DNA of 64,000 nt from Streptomyces orinoci. Its GTDB lineage: Bacteria > Actinomycetota > Actinomycetes > Streptomycetales > Streptomycetaceae. Below, piece after piece: positions 25,953-33,946 of the stretch. The notes beneath the pieces were generated by a model that saw nothing but the letters and a program-made list of their open reading frames with translations, did no database searches and was not told where the DNA came from. The number at the start of each line of letters is the position of its first letter. Position 1 is the first letter of the stretch. The stretch spans positions 746,439 to 810,438 of the forward strand of contig NZ_PHNC01000031.1 in the NCBI RefSeq assembly GCF_003121295.1. The letters run 5' to 3'. A program made the position numbers and the translations under genes.

Positions 25953-26270
25953 GTGGCGGGCAAATGGGCCATCGGCATCCTGGTCGCCGCGGCCCAGGGC
26001 CCGGTGCGCTTCAGCGAGTTGGAGCGCCGTATCGAGGGCATCAGCCGCCGCATGCTCACCCTGAACCTGCGCAAACTGGAACGCGAGGGGCTGCTGGTGC
26101 GTACGGTCTATCCGACCGTTCCGCCCAAGGTGGAGTACACCTGCACGGAGATGGCGCTCGAACTGCACGAGACCCTGTTGTCCCTGGTCTCCTGGGCCGG
26201 GAGGCACAGCGCCGATATCGCCCGCGCCCATGCGGCTTATGACGCGGGACGGGCGTCAGCATCCGCCTGA
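25953..26270 (+). pseudogene. N-terminally truncated HxlR-family regulator
   Basis: It begins inside the winged helix (GKWAIGILVAAAQGPVRFSE) and runs to a normal C-terminus (105 codons). The conserved Cys and first helix of HxlR proteins are missing, as is any promoter or ribosome site. The break at about 25950 is shared with the truncated MFS gene on the other strand. The two were probably a divergent regulator-transporter pair whose common 5' region was deleted. Confidence 0.7.
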
Positions 26271-26389
26271 GGTCTGCCCTGGTCGCCAGGGGCGCACTGG
26301 CGGCCGGATGCCTGGCGGGCCTGCCGGGCCGAGCGGGCCGGAGGTGAGGGCGGCGGTGGTCGTCTTCCGGTGCCGCCCTCGTCATCGGC

Positions 26390-27052
26390 TCAGACGGCCT
26401 GGGTGACGGCCAGCCGCCGGGCGAGGTCGCGGCCCTTGTCCGCCGCCTCCGCAAGGGCCTTGGCACGGGACGCCTCGGCCAGCGGGATCAGTTCGGCCAT
26501 GGCCGGGTTGGTGGCGGCCAGGGTCAGTTCGGGGACGATGAAGTCCACGTCCATGGCCAGCATGTCCGTCAGCGCGGCCCGCAGGTAGTTCTGGACGTAC
26601 TCGAAGCCCTCGCGCGGGGTGCCGGGTGCATAGGAGCCGCCACGGCTGGCGACCACGGTGACCGGGGTGCCCTTGGTGGTGGCCTCCGGGCCGGTGGTGC
26701 GGCCCATCAGGATCACCTGGTCCAGCCACGCCTTGAGGGTGGAGGGGATGGTGAAGTTGTACATCGGGGCGCCGATCAGCACCGCGTCGGCCTGCTCCAG
26801 CTCCTCGATCAGCTTCAGCCGCCCGGCGAAGGCGGCCGCCTGCTCCGGGGTGTGGGTGGCCGGGTCGGCGAAGGCGGCCGAGGCGGCCAGGCCGTCCAGG
26901 TGCGGAACCGGGTTCGCGGACAGGTCGCGGTAGATCACCGTGCCCTGCGGGTGCTCCTCCTCCCAGGACTGGCGGAAGGCGGCGGTCACCGCACGCGAGG
27001 CGGAGGCCGAGGCGGGGAACAGGGACGAGTCCAGGTGCAGCAGCGTGGCCAT
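26390..27052 (-). CDS. azoR: FMN-dependent NADH azoreductase/quinone reductase
   Basis: A 220-residue flavodoxin-like protein. It has LHLDSSLF for the FMN phosphate, GAPMYNFTIPSTLKAWLDQV and the flavin-contact loop SRGGSYAPGTPREGFEY. AzoR enzymes do two-electron reduction of quinones and azo dyes. The ATG at 27052 was chosen because GGAG lies just before it and the extension lacks family sequence. It is divergent from an HxlR regulator that probably controls it. Confidence 0.88.
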   Translation of the reverse strand: MATLLHLDSSLFPASASASRAVTAAFRQSWEEEHPQGTVIYRDLSANPVPHLDGLAASAAFADPATHTPEQAAAFAGRLKLIEELEQADAVLIGAPMYNFTIPSTLKAWLDQVILMGRTTGPEATTKGTPVTVVASRGGSYAPGTPREGFEYVQNYLRAALTDMLAMDVDFIVPELTLAATNPAMAELIPLAEASRAKALAEAADKGRDLARRLAVTQAV

Positions 27053-27080
27053 GGGGATCTCCGTGAACAAGAGAAGGGGC

Positions 27081-27099
27081 AGTTGATTAGTGCGCAACT
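27081..27099. promoter_or_regulatory. Candidate HxlR operator between azoR and hxlR
   Basis: AGTTGATTAGTGCGCAACT has AGTTG/CAACT arms around 9 bases. A second pair, GGTACT/AGTACC, flanks the AT-rich stretch at 27112-27153. The AT-rich 40 bases are unusual here and mark the divergent promoter. Confidence 0.45.
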
Positions 27100-27160
27100 A
27101 TTGATAGCACAGGTACTTACTTTTTTTCACCACCATACGGGAAGGGAGTACCCTGGGCGC

Positions 27161-27532
27161 ATGGCAGACGGCGCGGCGCACGACGAAGAAACGTGCAAGA
27201 AGGTCGATTCCGGGATCACCCGCGTCTTCCAGCTGCTCGGCAAGCGCTGGACCGGAATGGTGGTGGCCGCGCTGCTGGACCGTCCGGCGTACTTCACCGA
27301 CCTGCGCCGGGCCGTCCCAGGTATCAGTGAGCGCATGCTCTCCGACCGGCTCACCGAGCTCGGCGCCACCGGTCTGGTGCTGCGCGAGGTGGACGAGGGC
27401 CCCCCGCTGCGGGTCTCCTACCGGCTGACCGAGGCCGGAGTCGCCCTGGAGCCCGCCCTCCGCGAACTGGGCCGGTGGGCGGAGCGGCATCTGCCCGAGG
27501 GCGGAGAGTGCCCCGAGCGGCTTCGCAGGTAA
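27161..27532 (+). CDS. HxlR-family redox regulator
   Basis: A 123-residue winged-helix protein with the conserved N-terminal Cys (EETCKKVDSG), LLGKRWTGMVVAALLD and GISERMLSDRLTELGATGL. In YodB/HypR relatives this Cys reacts with quinones or diamide. Divergent from azoR, it should repress it until electrophile stress. The ATG at 27161 follows GGGAAGGGAG. Confidence 0.88.
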   Translation: MADGAAHDEETCKKVDSGITRVFQLLGKRWTGMVVAALLDRPAYFTDLRRAVPGISERMLSDRLTELGATGLVLREVDEGPPLRVSYRLTEAGVALEPALRELGRWAERHLPEGGECPERLRR

Positions 27533-27543
27533 GGCCACGCCGC

Positions 27544-27957
27544 TCAGCGGGGCACGGCCAGCAGGGTCAGCCCGGCCAGTACCGCCGCCGCGCCCAGCGC
27601 CAGGAGGACATACTCCGGCCAGTACCGCTCCCGCCCGCGCACCAGCACATTGCGGGGATCGGCCGGGTCATAGGCGATCAGCACCTCCCGGCCGTCCGGC
27701 AGCGGATGTGACCGGCTGGACGGCACGGGGGAGAACACCTCCACGATCCGGCCGTCCTCGGTGGCGAACTGCAGCAGCGGCCGGGCCTCGCCCGGGAGGT
27801 CGTCCGGTCCGGCCGGGGGGTGGCGCACCAGGGCCCGGGCCGGTACGCCCACCCGGCGCAGCCGCCGGGACTCGCGGAGGCCGAAGGCCCCGGCGAGGTA
27901 GGCGAGCGCGCCGCCGAGCAGCAGGGGTGCGGTGCCTACCGCGATGACCGCCCACAT
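27544..27957 (-). CDS. DUF3592-like membrane protein
   Basis: A 137-residue protein with an N-terminal membrane helix, a soluble beta-rich middle (LLQFATEDGRIVEVFSP; VLIAYDPADPRNV) and a C-terminal helix, the plan of DUF3592 proteins. The ATG at 27957 follows GGAGAGGGG. Function is unknown. It converges on the HxlR gene 11 bases away. Confidence 0.7.
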   Translation of the reverse strand: MWAVIAVGTAPLLLGGALAYLAGAFGLRESRRLRRVGVPARALVRHPPAGPDDLPGEARPLLQFATEDGRIVEVFSPVPSSRSHPLPDGREVLIAYDPADPRNVLVRGRERYWPEYVLLALGAAAVLAGLTLLAVPR

Positions 27958-28013
27958 GATGAGCCCCTCTCCGTCTTGACTGTCGGGCCCCGGCTTGAAT
28001 GTGCCCCGCACAC

Positions 28014-28925
28014 TCAGGGGGCCGGGACAGCCAGGTCCAGTGCTCGCAGCCGGGCCGGGTCGGCGATCACCCGGTAGCCGGTGATCCGCTCTCCCTCGAA
28101 GGTGAAGGTCAGCGCCAGCGCCAGACGCCCGTACGGGGCCACCACGGCGCCCACCGCCCCATCCACCAGCGCCGGTTCGGCGAAGCGCGCCCGGTGGCCG
28201 AAGGCCAGCACCCCCTGGGCCACCGCCCGCCGCCCACGGGCCATGACCGGCGCGCCCGCCGGTACGGCGGCGGCGTCGGAGTGGCGCACCACATCCGGGG
28301 CCAGCAGGGTCAGCAGGGCGGCCAGGTCGCCGCCCCGGGCGGCGCTGAGGAAGGCCGTCACCAGCCGCCGCTGCCGGTCCAGTTCGGCCGCGGGCAGGGC
28401 AGGGGTACGCCGGACCTTCGAACGGGCCCGGCTGGCAAGCTTTTTGGCGGCGACCGGGGTGCGGTCCACGATGGGGGCGATCTCCTCGAAGGGCACCGCG
28501 AAGAGGTCGTGCAGCACAAAGGCGACCCGCTCCGCGGGCCCCAGGGTCGCCAGCACCACCAGCAGCGCCCGCCCCACCGACTCGGCCAGCAGCGCCTCCT
28601 GTTCGGGGCCGGCCTCCTCCCCGGGCGGGTCCGGCAGCTGCCGCCCCGCCGGTTCCTCATGCCGTGCCGTACTGGAGCGCAGCATGTCCAGGCACACCCG
28701 GGAGACCACGGTACGCAGCCAGCCCGGCAGATTGCGCACCTCACCGGCGTCGGCCCGGCCGAGCCGGAGCCAGGTCTCCTGGACGGCGTCCTCGGCCTGG
28801 CTCAGCGAGCCCAGCATCCGGTAGGCCACCGCGCGCAGTTGACCGCGCTGCGCCTCAAAGCGCTCCGCCAGTGCGGACTGCGCTTCCGCCGCTGTCGTCG
28901 TTTCCGTCGCTTCCCTCGCCCCCAT
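28014..28925 (-). CDS. ECF sigma factor with NTF2-like C-terminal domain
   Basis: A 303-residue protein. Region 2 is RMLGSLSQAEDAVQETWLRL, region 4 VPFEEIAPIVDRTPVAAKKL, and a SnoaL-like C-terminus follows. It lacks the WLPEPL signature of ECF41, so it belongs to a related group such as ECF56. It is divergent from the second azoreductase by 78 bases and may control it. No anti-sigma gene is adjacent. Confidence 0.88.
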   Translation of the reverse strand: MGAREATETTTAAEAQSALAERFEAQRGQLRAVAYRMLGSLSQAEDAVQETWLRLGRADAGEVRNLPGWLRTVVSRVCLDMLRSSTARHEEPAGRQLPDPPGEEAGPEQEALLAESVGRALLVVLATLGPAERVAFVLHDLFAVPFEEIAPIVDRTPVAAKKLASRARSKVRRTPALPAAELDRQRRLVTAFLSAARGGDLAALLTLLAPDVVRHSDAAAVPAGAPVMARGRRAVAQGVLAFGHRARFAEPALVDGAVGAVVAPYGRLALALTFTFEGERITGYRVIADPARLRALDLAVPAP

Positions 28926-29003
28926 CGGTCACCTTTTCCCGCCCCGTACCGACAACCTGCTGACCCATCAAAGCGCCATCCCCGGGACAGGGAGCAAGCA
29001 CAC

Positions 29004-29732
29004 ATGACCGACATCACAGCCCGGCAGGGATTCCTGCTGCACCTGGACTCCAGCGCCGACGCCGCCGAGGATTCCGTCACCCGGCAGCTCACCGCCGGGT
29101 TTGTCACCCACTGGCGGGCCCGGCACGGCGAGTCCGGCTACCGCTATCGCGATCTGGCCGCCGATCCGGTGCCGCCGCTGTCCCCGGCCTATGCCACCCT
29201 CGGCCGCCGGGTGGAGCGGCAGGGCGTGATCCCCATGGACCGGGTGGACCGGCTGGTCCGTGACCAGGCCGAGGAGCGGCAGTGGTCACTGACCCGCCCG
29301 CTGATCGACGAACTGCGCGGTGCGCACACGGTGTTGCTGGGCGTCCCCATGTACAACTTCACGGTGCCGGCCACGCTGAAGTCCTGGATCGACCGGGTGT
29401 CCTTCCCCGGCGCCTTCACCGACCCGGACAGCGGCCGGAGCGTGCTGGAGGGCACCCGGGTGGTGGCGGTGGTCGCCCGCGGCGGCGGATACGGCCCCGG
29501 CACGCCCCGCGAGCCGTACGACTTCCAAGTGCCCTACCTCCGGGCCTACTTCGGCAATCTCGGCGTGGCCGAGGAGAACCTCCACTTCGTCAAGGCCGAG
29601 CTGACCCGGGCCGGTGACATCCCGGCCCTGGCCCGCTTCCAGGACCTGGCGAAGCAGTCACTGGCCGCCGCCCATGCCGACCTCACCGCACTGGCCGCAC
29701 CGGCGGCCGCGGTCCGAGCCGGTGGCCTGTGA
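29004..29732 (+). CDS. Second FMN-dependent azoreductase
   Basis: A 242-residue flavodoxin-like protein with LHLDSSADAAEDSVTR, GVPMYNFTVPATLKSWIDRV and ARGGGYGPGTPREPYDFQVP. It parallels the azoR at 26390-27052, but the two are clearly diverged, so this is not a recent duplication. The ATG at 29004 follows GGGAGC. It is likely regulated by the divergent ECF sigma factor. Confidence 0.87.
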   Translation: MTDITARQGFLLHLDSSADAAEDSVTRQLTAGFVTHWRARHGESGYRYRDLAADPVPPLSPAYATLGRRVERQGVIPMDRVDRLVRDQAEERQWSLTRPLIDELRGAHTVLLGVPMYNFTVPATLKSWIDRVSFPGAFTDPDSGRSVLEGTRVVAVVARGGGYGPGTPREPYDFQVPYLRAYFGNLGVAEENLHFVKAELTRAGDIPALARFQDLAKQSLAAAHADLTALAAPAAAVRAGGL

Positions 29733-29755
29733 TGCGCTGAACTCCTCCCCGGCAC

Positions 29756-29872
29756 CTGGCGCCGTACCGCCTGAAGCGGCTCCTGCTGAGCACCGGCGAC
29801 GCCCATGGGGTCTGCGCCCAGGCCGGGTTCGTCCCGCACCCTGATCCGCGGAGCTTGATGATATTGAGCTGA
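29756..29872 (+). pseudogene. Remnant of a GNAT acetyltransferase C-terminus
   Basis: An open stretch of 38 codons (LAPYRLKRLLLSTGDAHGVC, then AGFVPHPDPRSLM) matches the last part of GNAT proteins with a ...DAHGLYARxGFxPLPDP ending. The rest of the gene is absent: the upstream sequence is the end of the azoreductase. Confidence 0.6.
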
Positions 29873-29905
29873 GCGGGGTTCGCCGGCCCGCCTAGCCTGG
29901 GGCGT

Positions 29906-30244
29906 ATGCCGCCCGCCAAACACCACTTTGTCTGCCTGCCTTGCCGGGCTTCCTTCAAGCAGCCCGGTCCCGGGCCTTATGACCGGGACCGGGTCTGCCC
30001 GCGCTGCGCCCGGGAGTTGATCCATGTCGGCCAGGCCTTCGCCGCACCCCGGCGCCGGGATGACCGGGCCTGGCGGGTGCTGACCGTGCTGTTGAACGCG
30101 GGCGTCCGCTTCCCCATGGGGTGTAGCGACGGGCCGGGCTACCGGCCGCGCACGCTGGGTGAGGTCAGGGAGCGGATGGCCCACGCCCGCGCGACGGGGG
30201 AACCGCTCGCCCAGGCGCTGGTGCGCGAGGAACTGCCGGACTGA
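29906..30244 (+). CDS. Zinc-ribbon hypothetical protein
   Basis: A 112-residue protein with two Cys pairs, CLPC (10-13) and CPRC (31-34), probably binding zinc, followed by a helical region. No DNA-binding or catalytic domain was recognised. The ATG at 29906 is the only good start. It may be a small regulator of the adjacent exporter, but nothing in the sequence proves it. Confidence 0.62.
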   Translation: MPPAKHHFVCLPCRASFKQPGPGPYDRDRVCPRCARELIHVGQAFAAPRRRDDRAWRVLTVLLNAGVRFPMGCSDGPGYRPRTLGEVRERMAHARATGEPLAQALVREELPD

Positions 30245-30307
30245 CCACAGCCGATGCCCGGGCCATGGCACCGGCAGCCCTTCAAAACCTATGTATATTA
30301 GGAATCG

Positions 30308-30324
30308 AGCTAGGAAGTCTAGCT
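30308..30324. promoter_or_regulatory. Palindrome in the exporter promoter
   Basis: AGCTAG-GAAGT-CTAGCT has perfect 6-base arms and lies 22-38 bases before the MFS start in an AT-rich patch (TATGTATATTAGG). It is typical of TetR, MarR or PadR operators. No such regulator is adjacent. Confidence 0.55.
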
Positions 30325-30345
30325 TTGCGTTGAAGGGGGATTTCC

Positions 30346-31740
30346 ATGTCCGCTCAGGCATCGACGGCCCCGGCCGGCAGACCCGGCCTGGACCGCTCGC
30401 TGACCCGGGTCGCGCTGATCCTGGTGCTCGGCGCCTTTGTGGCCCTGCTGGACACCACGGTCATCGGCGTCGCCGTGCATGCGCTGGGGCAGCGCTTCGG
30501 GGCCGGGCCGGCGGATGTTCAGTGGGCAACCACCGGTTATCTGCTGGCACTTGCCGCCGTGATCCCGGCCACCGGCTGGGCCGCCCAGCGGTTCGGGGCC
30601 ACCCGGGCCTGGACCGGGTCGCTGGCGGTGCTGCTGGCCGGGTCGGTGCTGTGCGGGCTGGCCTGGTCGCTGGGCAGTCTGGTGGCCTTCCGGGTGGTGC
30701 AGGGGCTGGGCGCGGGCGGGCTGTTCCCGCTGTCCCGGCTGATCGTGGTGGAGGTGGCCGGCCGGGAGCGGATGGGCCGGATGATGGCGCTGATGGCGGT
30801 GCCCGCCGTGCTGGCACCGGTGGTCGGCCCGGTCGTGGGCGGCGTTCTGGTGCAGGAGCTGTCCTGGCGCTGGGTGTTCCTGCTGAACGTTCCCGTGCTG
30901 CTGGCGGCCATTGTGCTGACCCTGCGCTTCATCCCCGCCTCGCGCGGCTCCGCCGCCGAGCGGCTGGACGCCGCCGGACTGGTGGCGGTGAGCGGCGGAC
31001 TGGCGCTGCTGCTCCATGGGCTGAGCCGGCTGGGAGGGCGGGCCCCGGCCTCGTCATGGGGCCTGCCGCTGCTGGCGGGGGCGGCCCTGCTGGCCGGGTA
31101 CGGGCTGTGGACCGCCCGCGCGGCCCGGCCGGGCGTCATCCGGCTGGGACTGTTCCGGGACCGCGCCTTCGCGGTCTCCTGCGCACTGGCCTTCCTGGGC
31201 AACTTCGCGCTGTTCGCCGGGGCGTTCCTGGTGCCGCTGTTCTTCCAGCAGGACGCGGCCGAAGGAGCGCTGGGCGCCGGACTGGTGATGGCCCCGCAGG
31301 GGCTGGGCATGCTGGCCGCCGTACTGGTGGCCGGGCGGCTGATGGACTCCGGGCCCCCGGCCCGGACCATGGTGCTCGGCGGACTCGCCCTGGTGCTGGC
31401 CGGTACGCTCCCCTTCGCCCTGGTCCAACCGGGTTCCGGGCAGGGCCTGTTGGCGGTGGCGCTGTTCGTCCGGGGCATCGGCCTGACCTTCGCGATCTCC
31501 CCGACCATGAAGACCCTCTACCACTCGCTGCCCGCCGACCGGATGCCGGACGCCACCACGGCCAATGCCATCGGCCAGCAGCTGGGCGGCGCCCTGGGCA
31601 CGGCGGTGGTGGCGGTGGTGCTCCAGCGGGTGCTCGACGGGGGCTCGGCGGCGGCGGGGTTCCATGCGGCGTTCTGGGTGACGGTGGGGTGCGTGGGGGC
31701 GGCCATGGTGGCCGCGCTCCGTCTGCCGCGGGAGGCGTGA
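30346..31740 (+). CDS. MFS drug exporter (DHA2/EmrB-QacA type)
   Basis: A 464-residue protein with 12-14 membrane segments. Motif C-like and family signatures include ALLDTTVIGVAVHAL, GWAAQRFGATRAW (motif A), VVGPVVGGVLVQELSWRWVF and the C-terminal NAIGQQLGGALGTAVVAVVL. It exports small molecules with proton exchange. The ATG at 30346 follows AAGGGGGA. A palindromic operator precedes it and a strong bidirectional hairpin follows. Confidence 0.9.
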   Translation: MSAQASTAPAGRPGLDRSLTRVALILVLGAFVALLDTTVIGVAVHALGQRFGAGPADVQWATTGYLLALAAVIPATGWAAQRFGATRAWTGSLAVLLAGSVLCGLAWSLGSLVAFRVVQGLGAGGLFPLSRLIVVEVAGRERMGRMMALMAVPAVLAPVVGPVVGGVLVQELSWRWVFLLNVPVLLAAIVLTLRFIPASRGSAAERLDAAGLVAVSGGLALLLHGLSRLGGRAPASSWGLPLLAGAALLAGYGLWTARAARPGVIRLGLFRDRAFAVSCALAFLGNFALFAGAFLVPLFFQQDAAEGALGAGLVMAPQGLGMLAAVLVAGRLMDSGPPARTMVLGGLALVLAGTLPFALVQPGSGQGLLAVALFVRGIGLTFAISPTMKTLYHSLPADRMPDATTANAIGQQLGGALGTAVVAVVLQRVLDGGSAAAGFHAAFWVTVGCVGAAMVAALRLPREA

Positions 31741-31742
31741 AC

Positions 31743-31789
31743 CCTCCGCCGCTGGCGGACGCGAGTCCCGTACGCCGGCGGCGGAGGGG
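31743..31789. terminator. Bidirectional terminator
   Basis: CCCTCCGCCGCTGGCG (31743-31758) pairs with CGCCGGCGGCGGAGGGG (31773-31789) with one mismatch, between convergent genes. Confidence 0.8.
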
Positions 31790-32386
31790 TCAGCCGGCCA
31801 TGTACGGCCGCGCCGCACGCGCCTCGCGCAGCGAGACCGCCCACCAACCGAGCTGGTCCAGCAGCGCCTTGGCCGCACCGGCCGCCGCGATGCCCGCCTC
31901 CTCGTCCAGATGACGGCCCTCCTCGTCGAACTTCCCCCAGGGGCCATGGAAGCTGACCGTCTCCCGGATGGTGACCGCGTGCACCTCGGAGAACACCGGC
32001 CGCAGATGCTCCACCGCACGCAGGCCGCCGGACAGCCCCCCATAGGAGACAAAGGCGACCGGCTTGGCCTGCCAGGGGTCGCGGTGCCAGTCGATCAGGG
32101 TCTTCACCGAGGCCGGGTAACTGTGGTTGTACTCGGGGGTGATGACGACAAACGCGTCCGCCCGCCGCAGCCGGGGAGTGACGGCAGCCAGCGCGGCCCG
32201 GTCCTCCTCGCCGGGGCTGGAGGAGAGGTTGGCGGGCAGCGGATGTTCGGCCAGGTCGATCACATCCACCTCGATCTCGGGACGCTGATCGGTGTGGTGG
32301 GCCAGCCACTTGGCGATGGTCGGGCCGAAACGGCCGTCACGGGTGGAGGCGAGGATGACGGCGAGGCGGTACGAGGAGTCCGACAT
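31790..32386 (-). CDS. NADPH-dependent FMN reductase
   Basis: A 198-residue flavodoxin-like protein with ILASTRDGRFGPTIAKWL (FMN phosphate loop) and TPEYNHSYPASVKTLIDW, the hallmark of this family. It reduces FMN, quinones or chromate with NADPH. It stands alone on this strand, facing away from the acetyltransferase gene end. It continues the run of flavin enzymes in this region. Confidence 0.9.
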   Translation of the reverse strand: MSDSSYRLAVILASTRDGRFGPTIAKWLAHHTDQRPEIEVDVIDLAEHPLPANLSSSPGEEDRAALAAVTPRLRRADAFVVITPEYNHSYPASVKTLIDWHRDPWQAKPVAFVSYGGLSGGLRAVEHLRPVFSEVHAVTIRETVSFHGPWGKFDEEGRHLDEEAGIAAAGAAKALLDQLGWWAVSLREARAARPYMAG

Positions 32387-32470
32387 GGGAGCGATCCTTT
32401 GGTCCAGGCGGTTGGTTCACTCATGATGCTGAACCCTCAACCAAGCTTGAGGTCAACTGTGATGCGGAAT

Positions 32471-32522
32471 TCGTCGGTTCAGGGCTCGCCGGTTCAGAAC
32501 TCGTCGGTTCAGAACTCGTCGG
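32471..32522. repeat. 15-base tandem repeat over the eis-like stop codon
   Basis: TCGTCGGTTCAGGGC, TCGCCGGTTCAGAAC and TCGTCGGTTCAGAAC follow one another, plus TCGTCGG. On the minus strand each unit reads as the gene's last codons DEF and stop, so the 3' end was multiplied downstream of the true stop. Confidence 0.75.
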
Positions 32523-33744
32523 GGCACCAAGGGCGCCGGGCGGTACGCAGCAGCAGTTCCGCACGGGCGGCGGCGCCCGGCCGCTCCTCGGTGATCCGGC
32601 CCAGCGCGGCCAGCCGCACCGCGGAGCCGTCGCCCAGGCAGAGCGCGCCCAACTCGCCCACCGGAAGGGTGAGATCGGCCTCCCGGTTGGTGGGGGCGCA
32701 GTGTGCGCCGTCCGGTCCGGCGTCCAGCAGGAAGCGGCCGGCGGCCGGTCCCGCCGGGTCGGTCACCGCCAGCACCAGGGTGCCGGTGGTGGCATAGGTA
32801 CGGGCCGCCAGCAGCCGGGGCACATCCAGGGGACGAACCCAGAGGTAGTCGGCGTGGGTGGTGACCCTGGCCGCCCGGGGGTCGGGCAGCAGATCGGGCA
32901 GCAGGTCGTCGGGGGCCCGGTAGCCGGTGCGGACGGTGCCGACCCAGTCAATGGTCAACAGATAGTGCCACAGGGCGCGTTCGGCGCGCGGGGTGACGGC
33001 GATCAGATCGCGGACGGTGAGAGTGTTCCGCGGACGCTTGGCGTCCCAGCGGTCGTCGGCGGCGTAGACCACCAGCCCTTCCGGCTCGCCGCCGGGGGAG
33101 AGGTAGAGAGCGTAGAACGGCCGCGTCCAGGTCCGGGCGGGGTGGTGCAGCTGCCCGGTGGCCTGCAGCCACCAGCGCTCCGGACGGCCGACCACGCCGG
33201 GACGGGAGGCGGCCAGCCGCCGGTGCAGCGCGGGCCCGTGCTTGCGTACCGCGTCGCCCTCCACCAGGGCCACCCGCCCGCCGCAGGACGGGCCCGAGTA
33301 GCGCCGGTCCAGGCCGGTGCGGTGGACGTCCACCTCCCACTCGGTGACCCAGGTGGCCGGGCCGAAGCCATAGCGGCCGTAGATGGGGTACTCGGCGGCG
33401 ATCAGGGTGGCGGCGACATCGCCCCGGTCCCGGGCCTCCCGCAGGTCCTCGCCCAGCATCCGGCCCAGCAGGCCGCGGCGGCGGTGGGTGGGGGAGACGG
33501 TGACATTGGAGACCGCGCCCGCGGTGACCGAGGCGCCGCCGGGCAGGCTCAGTTGCTGGGTGAAGCTGCGGAGGGTCCCTACGCAGCGGTCGTCGTCGAA
33601 GACACCGCGGGTGCGGCGGAAATCGACGGTGGCCCGGCGGAAGGCGATGTCTTCCTCGGAGACCTCGGGGGAGGCCAGAAAGCCGGTGCGCAGGGCGCGT
33701 ATCCACTCGGGGAGGTCGGGTTCGGTGATGGTGCGGACGTCCAT
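32509..33744 (-). CDS. Eis-like GNAT acetyltransferase
   Basis: A 411-residue protein with the Eis plan. The N-terminal GNAT domain has the acetyl-CoA loop VTVSPTHRRRGLLGRML, and AEYPIYGRYGFGPAT follows. A second GNAT-like domain comes next, then an SCP2-like C-terminal domain ending in the carboxylate EF. Eis proteins acetylate aminoglycosides or other amines at several positions. The ATG at 33744 (MDVRTITEPDL) excludes a 120-codon antisense extension. It could contribute to self-protection or detoxification. Confidence 0.9.
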   Translation of the reverse strand: MDVRTITEPDLPEWIRALRTGFLASPEVSEEDIAFRRATVDFRRTRGVFDDDRCVGTLRSFTQQLSLPGGASVTAGAVSNVTVSPTHRRRGLLGRMLGEDLREARDRGDVAATLIAAEYPIYGRYGFGPATWVTEWEVDVHRTGLDRRYSGPSCGGRVALVEGDAVRKHGPALHRRLAASRPGVVGRPERWWLQATGQLHHPARTWTRPFYALYLSPGGEPEGLVVYAADDRWDAKRPRNTLTVRDLIAVTPRAERALWHYLLTIDWVGTVRTGYRAPDDLLPDLLPDPRAARVTTHADYLWVRPLDVPRLLAARTYATTGTLVLAVTDPAGPAAGRFLLDAGPDGAHCAPTNREADLTLPVGELGALCLGDGSAVRLAALGRITEERPGAAARAELLLRTARRPWCPDEF

Positions 33745-33837
33745 CCCCGCACGGTAGGGGTGGGTTTGTGCGGCCGCACGCGAATTTCTTTGCTGCGGGG
33801 CCGCTTTGGGGTTTTGCCTGCGGCGGGCATCGCCCCG

Positions 33838-33870
33838 CCCTCCCCCAGCTACCGCTGGGAGGTGCCCCCA
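33838..33870. repeat. CCTCCCCCAGCTACCGCTGG repeat, copy 1
   Basis: The core CTCCCCCAGCTACCGCTGGG plus AGGTGCCCCCA is identical to a copy at 35220. Its CCCAGC-TACC-GCTGGG centre forms a hairpin. Confidence 0.75.
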
Positions 33871-33946
33871 GCACCACCCGTTGCGCGGCAACGGAGAGGT
33901 TGCCCTTTCCGGTGGGGGGTTGCTCGCCGTCGGCGGCTTCCGGCTG

